Part shown: one piece after another, positions 47,452 to 56,413 of the stretch | Numbering within the stretch: position 1 is the stretch's first letter | How the letters are laid out: each line of letters begins with the position of its first letter | Assembly (NCBI GenBank): GCA_964639895.1 | Contig: CAZXEJ010000005.1 | Span: 4,436-68,435, forward strand | Reading direction: 5' to 3' | DNA from: CAZXEJ01 sp964639895 | Lineage (GTDB): Bacteria > Desulfobacterota_D > UBA1144 > Nemesobacterales > JADFKM01 | Length of the DNA: 64,000 nt | Position numbers and translations under genes: made by a program | The notes under the pieces: model-generated | What the model was told of the DNA's origin: nothing | What the model saw: the letters and a program-made list of their open reading frames with translations, nothing else | The model's database searches: none

Positions 47452-47770
47452 GATTCTCGCCTCCTCTGATGAGTTTTATCTTCGCTCCACAGGCGGCGCG
47501 GTAAATAGCGCCTCCAGCGCCTTCAAGGGCGGGGAACGAACCGACTCCGCCCACGCCGCGGTCCACCTTCACCCCGGCCTCAACCCCCGTTCCCCGCGGC
47601 CGTCAGTCCGCACGGAGAGCCGGGGGCGCCCCACCCACACATCACTTCCGCTCCGTGAAAGACGAACACACACGCCGTCTACGGCCGACCGCTCCAGCCC
47701 CTCAAATCCACACTCGCTCTCCCGCCGAGACCCCGGCCCGATCCCGCGTCCCACACGCCGGTCTCATCTA
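47452..47770. other. Spacer between P460 and AhpD-like genes
   Basis: 319 bp, no gene or clear signal. Confidence 0.5.
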
Positions 47771-48328
47771 CTACTTGAGAGGGCTCGTGTAGATGTAGTC
47801 GTTCGAGCTCCTGGCGCCGTGACAGGCTATACAGCCCGGCACCTTACCCGCCAGGGTCATCTTCATGCCCCCTTTCTCCATCGTCATCGGCTTGCCGTCG
47901 GGGGCGAACTTCACCCAGAACCAATCGCCCGCCGACGGGTTGAAACCGGGCACCTTCTTCATGACGGTGATGGCGCCGAGCTTCTTGTTGGGCATGTAGT
48001 TCTCCTTAACCACGATTGAGCCGTATGGCAGAGAGCCCCTCTTGTGCACGATGGCGTCATAGGCGACATCGTTTACATAGGTGGTGAGGAAGGCCCCATG
48101 CGGCTTGGTTCCCTTGTACATCGCCCCCTTGCCGGGCCAGTAGTGCCAGTTAGTCCTGTAATGCGCGCTCTGCATCTCCTCCCACAGGGCGGCAGCCGTC
48201 TGTCCGGAGCCGGCCGCAGCTCGGTTGTGGCCGTCGGCGGCCTTTGGACCTCCGTAGCCGCGCTGACATCCGAGCGTAACGACGCCCGCGATGGCAATCA
48301 CCGCCAACAACGTGTAACCCTTCTTCAT
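47771..48328 (-). CDS. Cytochrome P460-family lipoprotein
   Basis: 185 residues. Signal peptide with a good lipobox VVTLGC (Cys21), so anchored outside the cytoplasm. One haem-binding motif CIACH (166-170) near the C-terminus, and P460 blocks GTKPHGAFLTTYVND, GSIVVKENYMPNKKLGAITVMKKVPGFNP and DWFWVKFAPDG. Family members oxidise hydroxylamine or act on NO; the cross-linking lysine cannot be assigned by eye. ATG 48328 follows AGGAGG by 5 nt. Confidence 0.85.
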   Translation of the reverse strand: MKKGYTLLAVIAIAGVVTLGCQRGYGGPKAADGHNRAAAGSGQTAAALWEEMQSAHYRTNWHYWPGKGAMYKGTKPHGAFLTTYVNDVAYDAIVHKRGSLPYGSIVVKENYMPNKKLGAITVMKKVPGFNPSAGDWFWVKFAPDGKPMTMEKGGMKMTLAGKVPGCIACHGARSSNDYIYTSPLK

Positions 48329-48554
48329 CGCAACCTCCTGCAAGTAGATGTGACTTGTACGGGGTTTAGACGCATGGAGGAGAGAAGGGGTTACAAGGCG
48401 GCTTGCCCTTCCGCACCCCGGAGCTGTGAAACCACGCCCGGCGCCGGGAACTCGAACGCCTGCGGGCAGCCGTCCGTCCACCACACCTGCCACCCGCTTT
48501 CTGGCCCCTTTCGCCCGGGAACGAAGGCGAAGCCCGCCCCCCCTGCCGCGGGCC

Positions 48555-48992
48555 CTAATCGGCCAACCCCCTGTCCACGGAGAGCATCCCGCCGCCCTTT
48601 ATCAGCAGCACCAGCGCCAAGCCCAGCGCGAGAAGGTGAAACTCAAAGCCCTCTCCGCTCTTGGTACCGAACCAGTTCATGAAGAAACCGTTCTTGTAGT
48701 GGATCGTGGTTATGGCCCCGACCATGAGCGCCGCTATCCCCAGCGCACACACCCTGGTGAAGAAGCCCAACAGAAGCCCCAGCGCCCCGAACGACTCGAC
48801 CATGATTACCAGTACGGCTACAAACGACGGCAACCCCAGCTCGACGAAGTGCTTGACGGTGGCGGAAAACCCCCATCCACCGAACAGTCCCAGCAGCTTC
48901 TGCAACCCATGGGGAAGAAACACGGCTCCAAGAAACAGCCTTGCAAGGAGAAGTGAAAGGTCATCGCTCGTCCTCAAGATCGCTCTGAACAT
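48555..48992 (-). CDS. DoxX-family membrane protein
   Basis: 145 residues, four membrane helices. Family features LLARLFLGAVFLPHGLQKLLG and the central VESFGALGLLLGFFTRVCALGIAALMVGA. DoxX-like proteins are linked to quinone/redox stress in several bacteria, but the activity here is unknown. ATG 48992 follows GGAGGG by 6 nt. Same direction as the P460 gene, 226 bp apart. Confidence 0.85.
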   Translation of the reverse strand: MFRAILRTSDDLSLLLARLFLGAVFLPHGLQKLLGLFGGWGFSATVKHFVELGLPSFVAVLVIMVESFGALGLLLGFFTRVCALGIAALMVGAITTIHYKNGFFMNWFGTKSGEGFEFHLLALGLALVLLIKGGGMLSVDRGLAD

Positions 48993-49164
48993 CTCGTTCC
49001 CTCCGGCATACGCATACAAACAGTGTTCGCGCCCCTTATCCCTCCCCCCGGCCTCGAGGTGGAGAGGAAAGGGATCCCCCCGAGCTCACCCCACCCCTAT
49101 GCACATAACTAACACGGCCTGCACCCCGTTTCAAACCCCGCCGTGCACAAGCGACAGCGACGGC

Positions 49165-50787
49165 CTAGGCGAAAAGCGGCACATAGGTACCGCGGTTGCA
49201 GTCGTAGAGCCCCTTGTCGTGGATCTTAAGCTCCGGAATGACGAGCAGCGTAAGGAAGGACATCGTCATGAAGGGGGCTCTCAACGGCGACCCCATCCGC
49301 CCGCACATCTCGTTCAGCCTTCCATAGAGGCAAGCCACCCTCTCGGCAGGGACCTCGGACATCAACCCGGCCACCGGCAACGGGAGGACGAGCTCCTCGT
49401 CCTTGGTGACGGCCGCAAGCCCGCCCTCGGCATCTTCCACCAGAGACAGGGCGCGAACGATGGCCGCATCGTCCACGCCCACGGCGACAACGTTGTGCGA
49501 ATCGTGCGCCACGCTCGAGGCTATGGCGCCGCGCCTCAGTCCGAAACCTCTCACGAATCCCACACCCACCGAACCCCTGCCGTAGCGGTTGACCACGCAC
49601 ACCTTGCATATGTCACGCTCCGGATCGGCCTGGACGACCCCATCCCGGACCCTGGCCGGGACCAGCTCGCAGCCGGTGACGAGCTCTCCGTCGACCACCC
49701 TTATGACCCTCAGAGTGGAACCCGAGGCCGGTACTCGAAGGCGTGCACGATCGAGCCCCAGGGGGTGAAAGCGGTTGATTCGTGCACAACCCTCCCGCGG
49801 CAGCAACGATTCGCCCTCCCTGGCCACACACACCCCTCCTACATATACCTCGAGGACGTTCATGCGCCGCAGGTCATCGACCACGATGAAGTCGGCGGGG
49901 TCGCCCACCCGCAGCAACCCCACGCCCAGTCCGTAGTGCTCAACCGGGTTCAACGAAGCGGCCCTAAGCACGTCGAACACATCTACACCGGCCGCCACGG
50001 CCCTTCGCACCGACTTGTCGATGTGGCCCGCCAGGAGGTCGTCGGGGTGCTTGTCGTCGCTACACAGCATGCACATGGCCGGATGGCTCTTGAGCAGAGG
50101 CAGCAAGGCCTGGAGGTTCCTTGCGGCCGACCCTTCTCGTATCTGTATCTTCATGCCGAGCCCTATCTTCTCAACGGCTTCCTCAAAGGACGCGCACTCG
50201 TGGTCGGTAGTTATGCCCGTTTCGACGTACCGCCGCAGAGCCTCGCCGCGGAGGCCCGGGGCGTGGCCGTCGACCCTCTTACCCCTGTCCAAGGCCGACC
50301 TTATCTTGCGCAACGGCTGCGACCGGCCCCGCACGACAGAGACGTAGTCCATCACCTCTCCGAGGGCCACGACCGAGGGCTCGGCAAGTAGAAGGTCCAC
50401 ATCCTCCGCATCCAGCCTCGCCCCCGGGGTGTCTACCTCCGTGGCCGGAACGCATGAGGGAGCGGCGAAGTAGAACCGGTAGGGAACACGTCGTGCCTCG
50501 TCCATCATGTATCGCACGCCCTCGAGACCGAGGACGTTGGCTACCTCATGGGGATCGCATACGGCGGCCGCCGTACCGTGGATGAGGGAGATTCGTGCGA
50601 ACTCGGCGGGGGGCAGCATGGAACTCTCGACGTGTACGTGGGAATCGACGAAGGGAGGCAGGATGTAGCGGTCGGAGGAGACGTGATCCGCCCTTACGGA
50701 CACTATTCTTCCGTACTCGAACTCGACGACGCCACGGACCACATCGCCCGAGGCTACGTCCACTATGTTGCCCTCGATTCTGCCCAT
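49165..50787 (-). CDS. ade: Adenine deaminase
   Basis: Metal-dependent amidohydrolase converting adenine to hypoxanthine for purine salvage. 540 residues. Metal ligands HVH in VDSHVHVESS (50-52), the family-typical CDPHEVANVLG (77-87), TTDHECAS and MCSDDKHPDDL-like LCSDDKHPDDLL, and the C-terminal domain with SSVAHDSHNVVAVGVDD. ATG 50787 gives the normal start, though its GGGGAG lies immediately against it. Alone as a transcription unit. Confidence 0.92.
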   Translation of the reverse strand: MGRIEGNIVDVASGDVVRGVVEFEYGRIVSVRADHVSSDRYILPPFVDSHVHVESSMLPPAEFARISLIHGTAAAVCDPHEVANVLGLEGVRYMMDEARRVPYRFYFAAPSCVPATEVDTPGARLDAEDVDLLLAEPSVVALGEVMDYVSVVRGRSQPLRKIRSALDRGKRVDGHAPGLRGEALRRYVETGITTDHECASFEEAVEKIGLGMKIQIREGSAARNLQALLPLLKSHPAMCMLCSDDKHPDDLLAGHIDKSVRRAVAAGVDVFDVLRAASLNPVEHYGLGVGLLRVGDPADFIVVDDLRRMNVLEVYVGGVCVAREGESLLPREGCARINRFHPLGLDRARLRVPASGSTLRVIRVVDGELVTGCELVPARVRDGVVQADPERDICKVCVVNRYGRGSVGVGFVRGFGLRRGAIASSVAHDSHNVVAVGVDDAAIVRALSLVEDAEGGLAAVTKDEELVLPLPVAGLMSEVPAERVACLYGRLNEMCGRMGSPLRAPFMTMSFLTLLVIPELKIHDKGLYDCNRGTYVPLFA

Positions 50788-51971
50788 CTCCCCTCGCGTT
50801 GAGCGGCAAAGAGAAACATCCCCCCCTGGACCACTCGGAAACCGCCGAGGAACTCCAAGTGGGCGCTCCCCTCCTCTCTAAGGTCTAAGATACACTACGG
50901 CGCAAGAAGCCCAAAGCCCGCCGAGGTCTCCGCTCGCCCACCATACGCATGGGGGGCGGAAGCGTGGAGGTGCACCCAGCGAGGATGGACCCACGGGAGA
51001 AAGGCGTCTTCGCTCGACGAGGATCGGTAAGGGGAGGTGTGGGCGGCGGCGGGCGGAAGTGCTTCAATCCGCCTGCAAGGGCGGGGGCAGGGACGAGGCA
51101 AAGGGCGCGGGCCGACCAGTACCCGTTCCATGAGAGAGAGAAACGCACGGCTATGCAGGAAATCAGTCGGCACGACGACGATAGAGAAACCTAAACAACG
51201 TGCAAGCCCCTCCGGCGAGACGAGCTGCACCGTGATGACCCCCCTGGTCTCGGGGGCCGGGCACCATCGCCTCCTTGCGACTTCCACCGACCCGTGCCGG
51301 TGCGACGCACCCAAACCGGTCTCCACCCTTCCTTCGGGCACCACCGGGTTCCGGCACAACATAACACAACATAAGGAAACGGCACCAAGAGATTTGCAAT
51401 CCACACACGTGCAGCCGCCGATGGCAAAGAGGCGGAAAGGGCCGCCGGGGGTGGGACTCTCACAACCACACGCACGTGGAGCTCGAAGCTCGGGGGGGTG
51501 CGGCGGCACGCCCTGAAAGAGGAGATACGTCCCACCCGTCGTGGGTACATGCGGCGCTCATGGCTTCAAGGGCACGGATGCGATCGGTGGAAGAGGGGGA
51601 AACGGCCGCACACTCACAATGAGGCGAGACTCCACCCAGAGGGGTTGCGCCAGACCACCCATGCCGGCGCGGCGGTCGGTGGGTGCGGAAAAGAGAGCGG
51701 CTGCATCCCTTCACCCCGCGGCGGCGCATGCCGCGGCGCACGAGGTGCGACGTTCCCCGCCCACGGGTGCCATACCGTTGTATGCGGCACCGGCAACCCG
51801 GTTCGGCACTCGTAAGCCGTGACGCCTAGCCCTTGGAATGACGGCGGCACTGCCGCGCCCCACATCTGAGTTGGCCGCCCATCGCAGCACGCCGGGGGGG
51901 CTCCGCTGTCAAGGACCGCCCGCAGAAGGGGGTTGAGAAAGGAAGCCCCTTACGGAACAATAGTTCGGGTA
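50788..51971. other. 1.2-kb empty spacer
   Basis: 1,184 bp between divergent genes with no believable coding frame, RNA gene or repeat; open frames are proline/arginine-rich and lack Shine-Dalgarno sites. Only the promoter at its right edge is recognised. Confidence 0.55.
51933..51961 (+). promoter_or_regulatory. Promoter of the lipoprotein gene at 51,972
   Basis: TTGAGA (51933-51938), 17 nt, AACAAT (51956-51961), then 10 nt to GTG 51972. Confidence 0.35.
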
Positions 51972-52817
51972 GTGAACCTTTCTCTTAGCCGACCGTTCGT
52001 GGCCGCTCTACTCGTCTCGGTCGTCCTCGCCGCAGCATCGGGCTGCGTCTACACGCGCCTGCTCGAGACCAAGCGGCAGCTGTCACACTTTGACGAATAT
52101 TTCACCCTGGGCGGAGGACCGTCGCTCACGATTCTTTTCAAGAAGCCCGTCCTGCTCGAGAGTGACGTAGTGTGGATAACCAAGGCCGGGCCCACGAGCC
52201 GGACCGAGTCCGAGGGAGGGACCGTCTCCATATACCGATACGTAAAGCGGTACAGGGACGAGCGGGTTGGCAAAGCCGAACGTGGTCGCTACGACATAAC
52301 CGTGAGAATGGTGTTCGTCGAACGACGGCTCAAGGAAGTGAGTTTCCCCCCCAGGTTCCGAAAGGCCGTCTCAACACTGTTTCTGGCCGCCATGTTCAAT
52401 TCCCTCGGGGAGGCGAAGGTAAAGAAGCTCTCGAAGTCGGCCGAATCCGCCCTCCCCGCATCGGCCGCCTACCGCATCCCCACGCGGCGCGACATAGTGT
52501 GGTTGCTCGGCCGTCCCTACGGCGAGCGGCGCCGCAAGGGCGAGATCGAGTTGCTCTACGCCTACGACGTAGAGGGCTCACCTCCTACGTCGTCCCCCGC
52601 GGGCGGTGATTCCCACCACCTGGAGCTGGCCTTTACCGTTGCCGAGGAAGGCGACAAGATCACGAGGGCCAGGCTCAAGATAGGCGGATTCAAGCTCGAC
52701 ATCGCCTTCCCACGGCGGTCGGCGGCGATCGAAGGCACATTGCGGGAACGGGCCCCCAATGCTTCTCTCAATAGGCAGCCCGCCTCCACCTCGTCCCGAC
52801 CACGCCGTTCCCGTTGA
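51972..52817 (+). CDS. Lipoprotein of unknown function
   Basis: 281 residues. Signal peptide with lipobox AASGC (Cys about 25) followed by VYTRLLETKRQL. The mature part contains ITVRMVFVERRLKEVSFPPRFR and a repeated basic/beta pattern (TRRDIVWLLGRPYGERRRKGEIELLYAYDVEG), which reads like small-protein SmpA/BamE-type outer-membrane lipoproteins, but the match is not strong enough to name. The last 25 residues are Arg/Ser-rich. GTG 51972 is chosen for its place after a -10 box; a TTG further up would overlap the promoter. Confidence 0.68.
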   Translation: MNLSLSRPFVAALLVSVVLAAASGCVYTRLLETKRQLSHFDEYFTLGGGPSLTILFKKPVLLESDVVWITKAGPTSRTESEGGTVSIYRYVKRYRDERVGKAERGRYDITVRMVFVERRLKEVSFPPRFRKAVSTLFLAAMFNSLGEAKVKKLSKSAESALPASAAYRIPTRRDIVWLLGRPYGERRRKGEIELLYAYDVEGSPPTSSPAGGDSHHLELAFTVAEEGDKITRARLKIGGFKLDIAFPRRSAAIEGTLRERAPNASLNRQPASTSSRPRRSR

Positions 52818-52897
52818 GGATACCTCATAGACGACCCTCTCCCGCTCCACGGGGCTCTCCGGAGACCGCCTGCTTCCTGTGTGGAGCGCCTTTTTTC

Positions 52898-52945
52898 GCA
52901 ATTGCGCAGCTGGCCGTTTCCCAACTACGCCTGGTTTGGTAAACT
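52898..52945 (+). promoter_or_regulatory. Promoter of the 52,981 gene with upstream GCAATTGC site
   Basis: GCAATTGC (52898-52905), 11 nt, TTTCCC (52917-52922), 17 nt, TAAACT (52940-52945). The -35 is poor, as expected for an activator-dependent promoter. Layout identical to the phasin-like gene's promoter. Confidence 0.55.
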
Positions 52946-52980
52946 AGATTGCAAACAGTCCGCGGGGGGAGGTCGACCCC

Positions 52981-53523
52981 ATGAAAGAGATCGACAAAAT
53001 CGAGACGGACCTCGAAGAGATCGCAGCCACCACGGCCCTCTTCTTGAACGAGCGTGACGACGCCAGGCTCGATCAACTGAGGGAGTGGCTGGATAGATTG
53101 GAAACGGACGTCTCGGACCTGCTGAGCAGCTGTTCCCCCACCCTCTCGGAAAAGCACAGGCTCCTTCTTCCATTGGTCGCCAAGATCATCCTCAAGCTCA
53201 AAGACACGCTCGTACTCATGGAGTCCATAAAGGACGAGAAGCCCGTATGCGTTGACCTCGATCTACCCCTTATGACGGAGATACTCATCAGGAACCTCAA
53301 GCGCCTGCTCGAGCTCATGGTGGAAGGGAAAGCCGTGGACAAGGAGCAGGTGAACGCCGACCTCCAGCAGATTGAGTGCCTGCAGGATCAGCACACGCGG
53401 GTACTGATAACCTATCTCATGCAGAACTGGCGGGGGATCAAGGAAGTCATGCAGCTTATGAAGATCGCAGAGCAGTATAAGACAGCCTGTCAGGAGCTGG
53501 CCGACCTCTATTCGCTGCTCTGA
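52981..53523 (+). CDS. Unrecognised all-helical protein
   Basis: 180 residues, not recognised. Entirely helical, acidic N-terminus, Leu-rich heptads (LIRNLKRLLELMVEGKAV), four cysteines without a metal-site pattern, no signal or membrane segment. Probably a helical bundle, perhaps adaptor-like or PhoU-like in shape. ATG 52981 has GGGGAGG 8 nt upstream. Its promoter copies the layout of that of the phasin-like gene, suggesting the two are expressed under the same condition. Confidence 0.68.
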   Translation: MKEIDKIETDLEEIAATTALFLNERDDARLDQLREWLDRLETDVSDLLSSCSPTLSEKHRLLLPLVAKIILKLKDTLVLMESIKDEKPVCVDLDLPLMTEILIRNLKRLLELMVEGKAVDKEQVNADLQQIECLQDQHTRVLITYLMQNWRGIKEVMQLMKIAEQYKTACQELADLYSLL

Positions 53524-53674
53524 GTACGGTCGCTCACCCACGCCTGGGCCGCCCCCACCCAGCCGCCCCACATCGGGCCGAACCCTGAGCCGCACGCTTC
53601 CTCTACCGCTCCGGTGTGTCACTTACACACCGCCCCCCTTTGGCCGCAGCGCCGCACAAGCGCTCCACAGGCGT

Positions 53675-53703
53675 TTGGACATAACCTTCTCATATGATAT
53701 ATG
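53675..53703 (+). promoter_or_regulatory. Promoter of the coiled-coil gene at 53,818
   Basis: TTGGAC (53675-53680), 17 nt, TATATG (53698-53703). The -10 lies in a palindrome CATAT-GAT-ATATG (53691-53703). Leader about 108 nt. Confidence 0.5.
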
Positions 53704-53817
53704 TGTATTTGTACCAATCATGCCCCACCGGCGGCCTACACCACCAGAGGCGGTCCAAAGCGCAAGGGGCGCACGTGGGTGGAGATGCGTCATCCCCACA
53801 CCACGGAGGGTCGAGGC

Positions 53818-54090
53818 ATGGATGGAAAGAAACGGCTGAGCCTCGATGAGAAAAGGATCCAAAAAGAGCTCGAAACCGTAAAACGCGAGCTCGAGGAACT
53901 CAAGAGCAAGCTCGAGACACGCGAAGCGGCCGAGATAGGACAGTTGCCGTTCAAGGCGCTCGAGAAGGCGGGAGAACGGACGGCGGAGATGGTAAAGACG
54001 GCTACTTCGATCATGGACAAGGCTCTGAAGGTGGCAAACCTTGCCGCCAACGTACTGCGCGAAGAAAGGGAGAAGAAAGAAACCGAATAG
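53818..54090 (+). CDS. Small coiled-coil protein, unknown
   Basis: 90 residues. Residues 5-40 are a charged coiled coil (LETVKRELEELKSKLETREA) and the rest is a helix with an Ala-rich stretch; no signal or membrane segment. GGAGGGT lies 6 nt before ATG 53818. A well-formed promoter lies upstream. Not recognised; codon use matches neighbours. Confidence 0.6.
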   Translation: MDGKKRLSLDEKRIQKELETVKRELEELKSKLETREAAEIGQLPFKALEKAGERTAEMVKTATSIMDKALKVANLAANVLREEREKKETE

Positions 54091-54865
54091 CGTGCGCGTA
54101 AGCCAGCTACCTCCCACACCGGCCCCGAACCAGCTACCCCCCCACGCCGTAGCAACCGCCCGTCCACCGAGGGCCGAGCCGAACGGCAACGTAGGCGATC
54201 AAGAAGGCGGCTGCCCCTACTCGGAAACAACCCTCAAACCAGGATGCGGACGGGTACGGCCGCATAGAAGGTGCCGCCCGCCGCAATCCCCCCCTCATGA
54301 AGGGGGGGCTCCGTCGAAGAAAGCGTTCACCACCACCCCAATGTCGAGCCAGACCCCAGCAGAGCGTCGGTAGGGCACGGCCGCCCACCACCTTACCACG
54401 ACCACCGTAGTAATACAGCACACTATACGCTACACCGATAAATTCTCCACAAAAACACTTGACACTGTGCGTATAACATGATATATATCATATCAACTGA
54501 TAAGGAGTGGCTCCGTGGTTACTCTTCTAGACTGCCGTACAGCCGCGCTCGCCCTTCTCGCAGCTCTGTTCACGGCCGACCGGCGCGGGAACACTACACG
54601 GGAGCGCCCGAAGCAGCTCACCCTGAGCCTAACCCTCCCGCTCCTAACAACCCCATTGCCGGTCAAAACGGCAGTTGCGGCATTGACCCTCCACATCTTG
54701 CCCTCCTCCCCGCCTGGAACGCCACCGCCGTCGAGCCGGGTCCGCGGTCTTAACACCATATGGCTCGAGCAGGACGGCGGACGAGGTTTCCTACCCGCGA
54801 TAGACGCAGGTCGCTCAAGACCTCGGCCGCGGGGGGAGGCCTACGGCCGGAGAAGACACCGCACG
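54091..54865. other. Spacer with a 7-bp C/G hairpin and an orphan promoter
   Basis: 775 bp. CCCCCCC (54288-54294) and GGGGGGG (54302-54308) flank TCATGAA. A consensus promoter at 54459-54487 and a Shine-Dalgarno site (AAGGAG, 54502-54507) with GTG 54515 have no recognisable gene behind them. Confidence 0.55.
54459..54491 (+). promoter_or_regulatory. Consensus promoter with palindromic -10, no clear gene
   Basis: TTGACA (54459-54464), exactly 17 nt, TATATA (54482-54487), inside the perfect palindrome ATGATATATATCAT (54478-54491). Confidence 0.55.
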
Positions 54866-55369
54866 TCAGTAGTGGGCGATATCCTGGGATTCCCCCGTCA
54901 CGGAGCGCTTGTACCACTCCAGCCCTTCGACGGCCGTGACACTGCCTTCCCACTTTCTGATACCGAGCTGCTCCCTCATATCGGCCGCAATGTCTTGCCA
55001 ACGCTTGTAGAGGGGTTCGATCTTACGGCGCGCGCTCCGGTCGTCGCCCCCCCTCTCGAGGCGCCTCACCTCCTTAAGGAACTGGATGCAGTCTTCGTAG
55101 AGGGCCTCCGGTATGAGCAGCCTCTGGTTCTGGAGGAAGTACTGGAGGTGGATGATCTTCTCTTCGAGCTCGTCGAAGTCACGGGTTTCGAGGCTTTCGT
55201 AGCAGGTCCCGATGAGCTCCCAGAACCTGAAGGCGAGCTGCTTGTAGAGCTGGAGCCTCTCCTTGTAGAGGATCTCCTTTATGGCGTCGGAGCTCAGCAG
55301 GCGGGATATGGCAAATCCTACGACGCCGCCTATTATGAAGAACACGCCTGCAACGAGGGCTCCGAGCAT
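54866..55369 (-). CDS. Membrane-anchored helical protein, unknown
   Basis: 167 residues. One N-terminal transmembrane helix (MLGALVAGVFFIIGGVVGFAISRLL at 1-24, split here as hydrophobic residues 3-22) followed by a charged helical domain (KERLQLYKQLAFRFWELIG, LEEKIIHLQYFLQNQRLLI). No family recognised. ATG 55369 is preferred; an in-frame start further up adds about 22 residues without clear support. Cytoplasmic or periplasmic placement of the soluble part is open. Confidence 0.6.
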   Translation of the reverse strand: MLGALVAGVFFIIGGVVGFAISRLLSSDAIKEILYKERLQLYKQLAFRFWELIGTCYESLETRDFDELEEKIIHLQYFLQNQRLLIPEALYEDCIQFLKEVRRLERGGDDRSARRKIEPLYKRWQDIAADMREQLGIRKWEGSVTAVEGLEWYKRSVTGESQDIAHY

Positions 55370-55476
55370 GAGGCAATCACCCGATCGGCAAAGGAATCGA
55401 AGATAGAGGATAGATTGTTCGGACGAAAAAATCAATCGCCCGGCTAACGAAAATCACGTTGCAAAGGAGGTATGTA

Positions 55477-55980
55477 ATGAGCCGTACTATCCCAACACCC
55501 CGCCGCAACGGCACCCCCCTCTCGGTCGGACAACGCCGCATGCCGGAAGAGGTCGTAAGAGTGGAGACGGCCGACGACGGTGAGTACGTGATCGATACAT
55601 TGCTCGCACGCACTATCATCCGCGGCCACGAGAGCTGGCTGTGGCGCGAGCGGTACGCCGAAGAGTTGGAGCATGCAGTACGCAAGGTGACGGCGATGGC
55701 AAAGAAATGGCTCCCCTCCGGGAAGGGTTGGGTAAGGTTCCAGGCGGGCAACGTTGTGTGCGAGGTCAAGGTGGACGAGCGGTTGTTCATCGAGCCACGC
55801 AACGCCATCCGGCTGCACGAGATCCTTGGCACACGGTTCAAAGACCTGGTGTTCGAGGAACGGACGTTCACCCCGACGATAAAGCTAACTGCGATGGCCG
55901 AGCGGGACGAGGCGATCGGCCGACTGATCACGCGCGTACATGCATCGCCGGCGGTCACGTTCGAGTCCCGCAGGCGATGA
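55477..55980 (+). CDS. Unrecognised small protein
   Basis: 167 residues. Ideal Shine-Dalgarno site AAAGGAGG 6 nt before ATG 55477, so translation is likely. The first ~25 residues are Arg/Pro-rich; the middle has helical YAEELEHAVRKVTAMAKKW, then beta-rich GKGWVRFQAGNVVCEVKVDERLF and IRLHEILGTRFKDLVFEERTF. It resembles in outline small proteins of mobile elements but I cannot place it. It lies 83 bp before the Mor-like gene. Confidence 0.62.
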   Translation: MSRTIPTPRRNGTPLSVGQRRMPEEVVRVETADDGEYVIDTLLARTIIRGHESWLWRERYAEELEHAVRKVTAMAKKWLPSGKGWVRFQAGNVVCEVKVDERLFIEPRNAIRLHEILGTRFKDLVFEERTFTPTIKLTAMAERDEAIGRLITRVHASPAVTFESRRR

Positions 55981-56062
55981 GACTGCTCCCCCTGCAGCCG
56001 TACACCGCCGCGCGCAGTTCGTCGAAAATAGGCCTACACCAAACTCATGGACCACACACGAC

Positions 56063-56413
56063 ATGGGAAGAAAACAGAAGCTCGACTGGTTGAGCGAAAT
56101 CGAGATAGAAGACCTCCTCGAGAAAGACACCGCCCTGATAGCCAACAAGGTCGGCCTGGACGTGTTGATCAAGCTCTGGGAGTACCTGCCGTCCTTCAAC
56201 CTTTACATATCAACCATTCCCATTACGAAGGCCAAGATGAGGTATATCGAACGGTTCTACGACGGCGGGAACGCAAAGCAGATAGCCACCAGGCTGGGTA
56301 TCTCGGAACGAACCTTCTACAGGTTGCTCTCGACCCTGAGGAAGGAACGCCGGACGAGAAGGAACGCCCGCCGCGAGGGGAGACGCCCCACGTCGAGAAA
56401 ACGCGCAGAGTAG
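56063..56413 (+). CDS. Mor-type transcription regulator (phage Mu Mor/C-like)
   Basis: 116 residues. The central part (LWEYLPSFNLYISTIPITK, then IERFYDGGNAKQIATRLGISERTFYRLLSTLRK) follows the Mor pattern: a short beta strand with an F-N/G-Y-I, then a helix-turn-helix with G-N-x-x-x-I-A. The last 25 residues are highly basic. Mor activates middle genes in Mu-like phages, but stand-alone relatives are common in chromosomes. ATG 56063 has no Shine-Dalgarno site. It follows the unknown gene at 55477 on the same strand. No Mu transposase or late genes are next to it. Confidence 0.58.
   Translation: MGRKQKLDWLSEIEIEDLLEKDTALIANKVGLDVLIKLWEYLPSFNLYISTIPITKAKMRYIERFYDGGNAKQIATRLGISERTFYRLLSTLRKERRTRRNARREGRRPTSRKRAE

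Noticed and set aside
54515..55447. 310-codon frame starting at GTG 54515
   Set aside because: Start signals are good, but most of it is antisense to the membrane-anchored protein at 54866 and its composition is not protein-like. Reported only as an orphan promoter.
55955..55975. GTTCGAGTCCCGC resembling a tRNA T-arm
   Set aside because: It lies inside the coding end of the 55477 gene and no cloverleaf fits.
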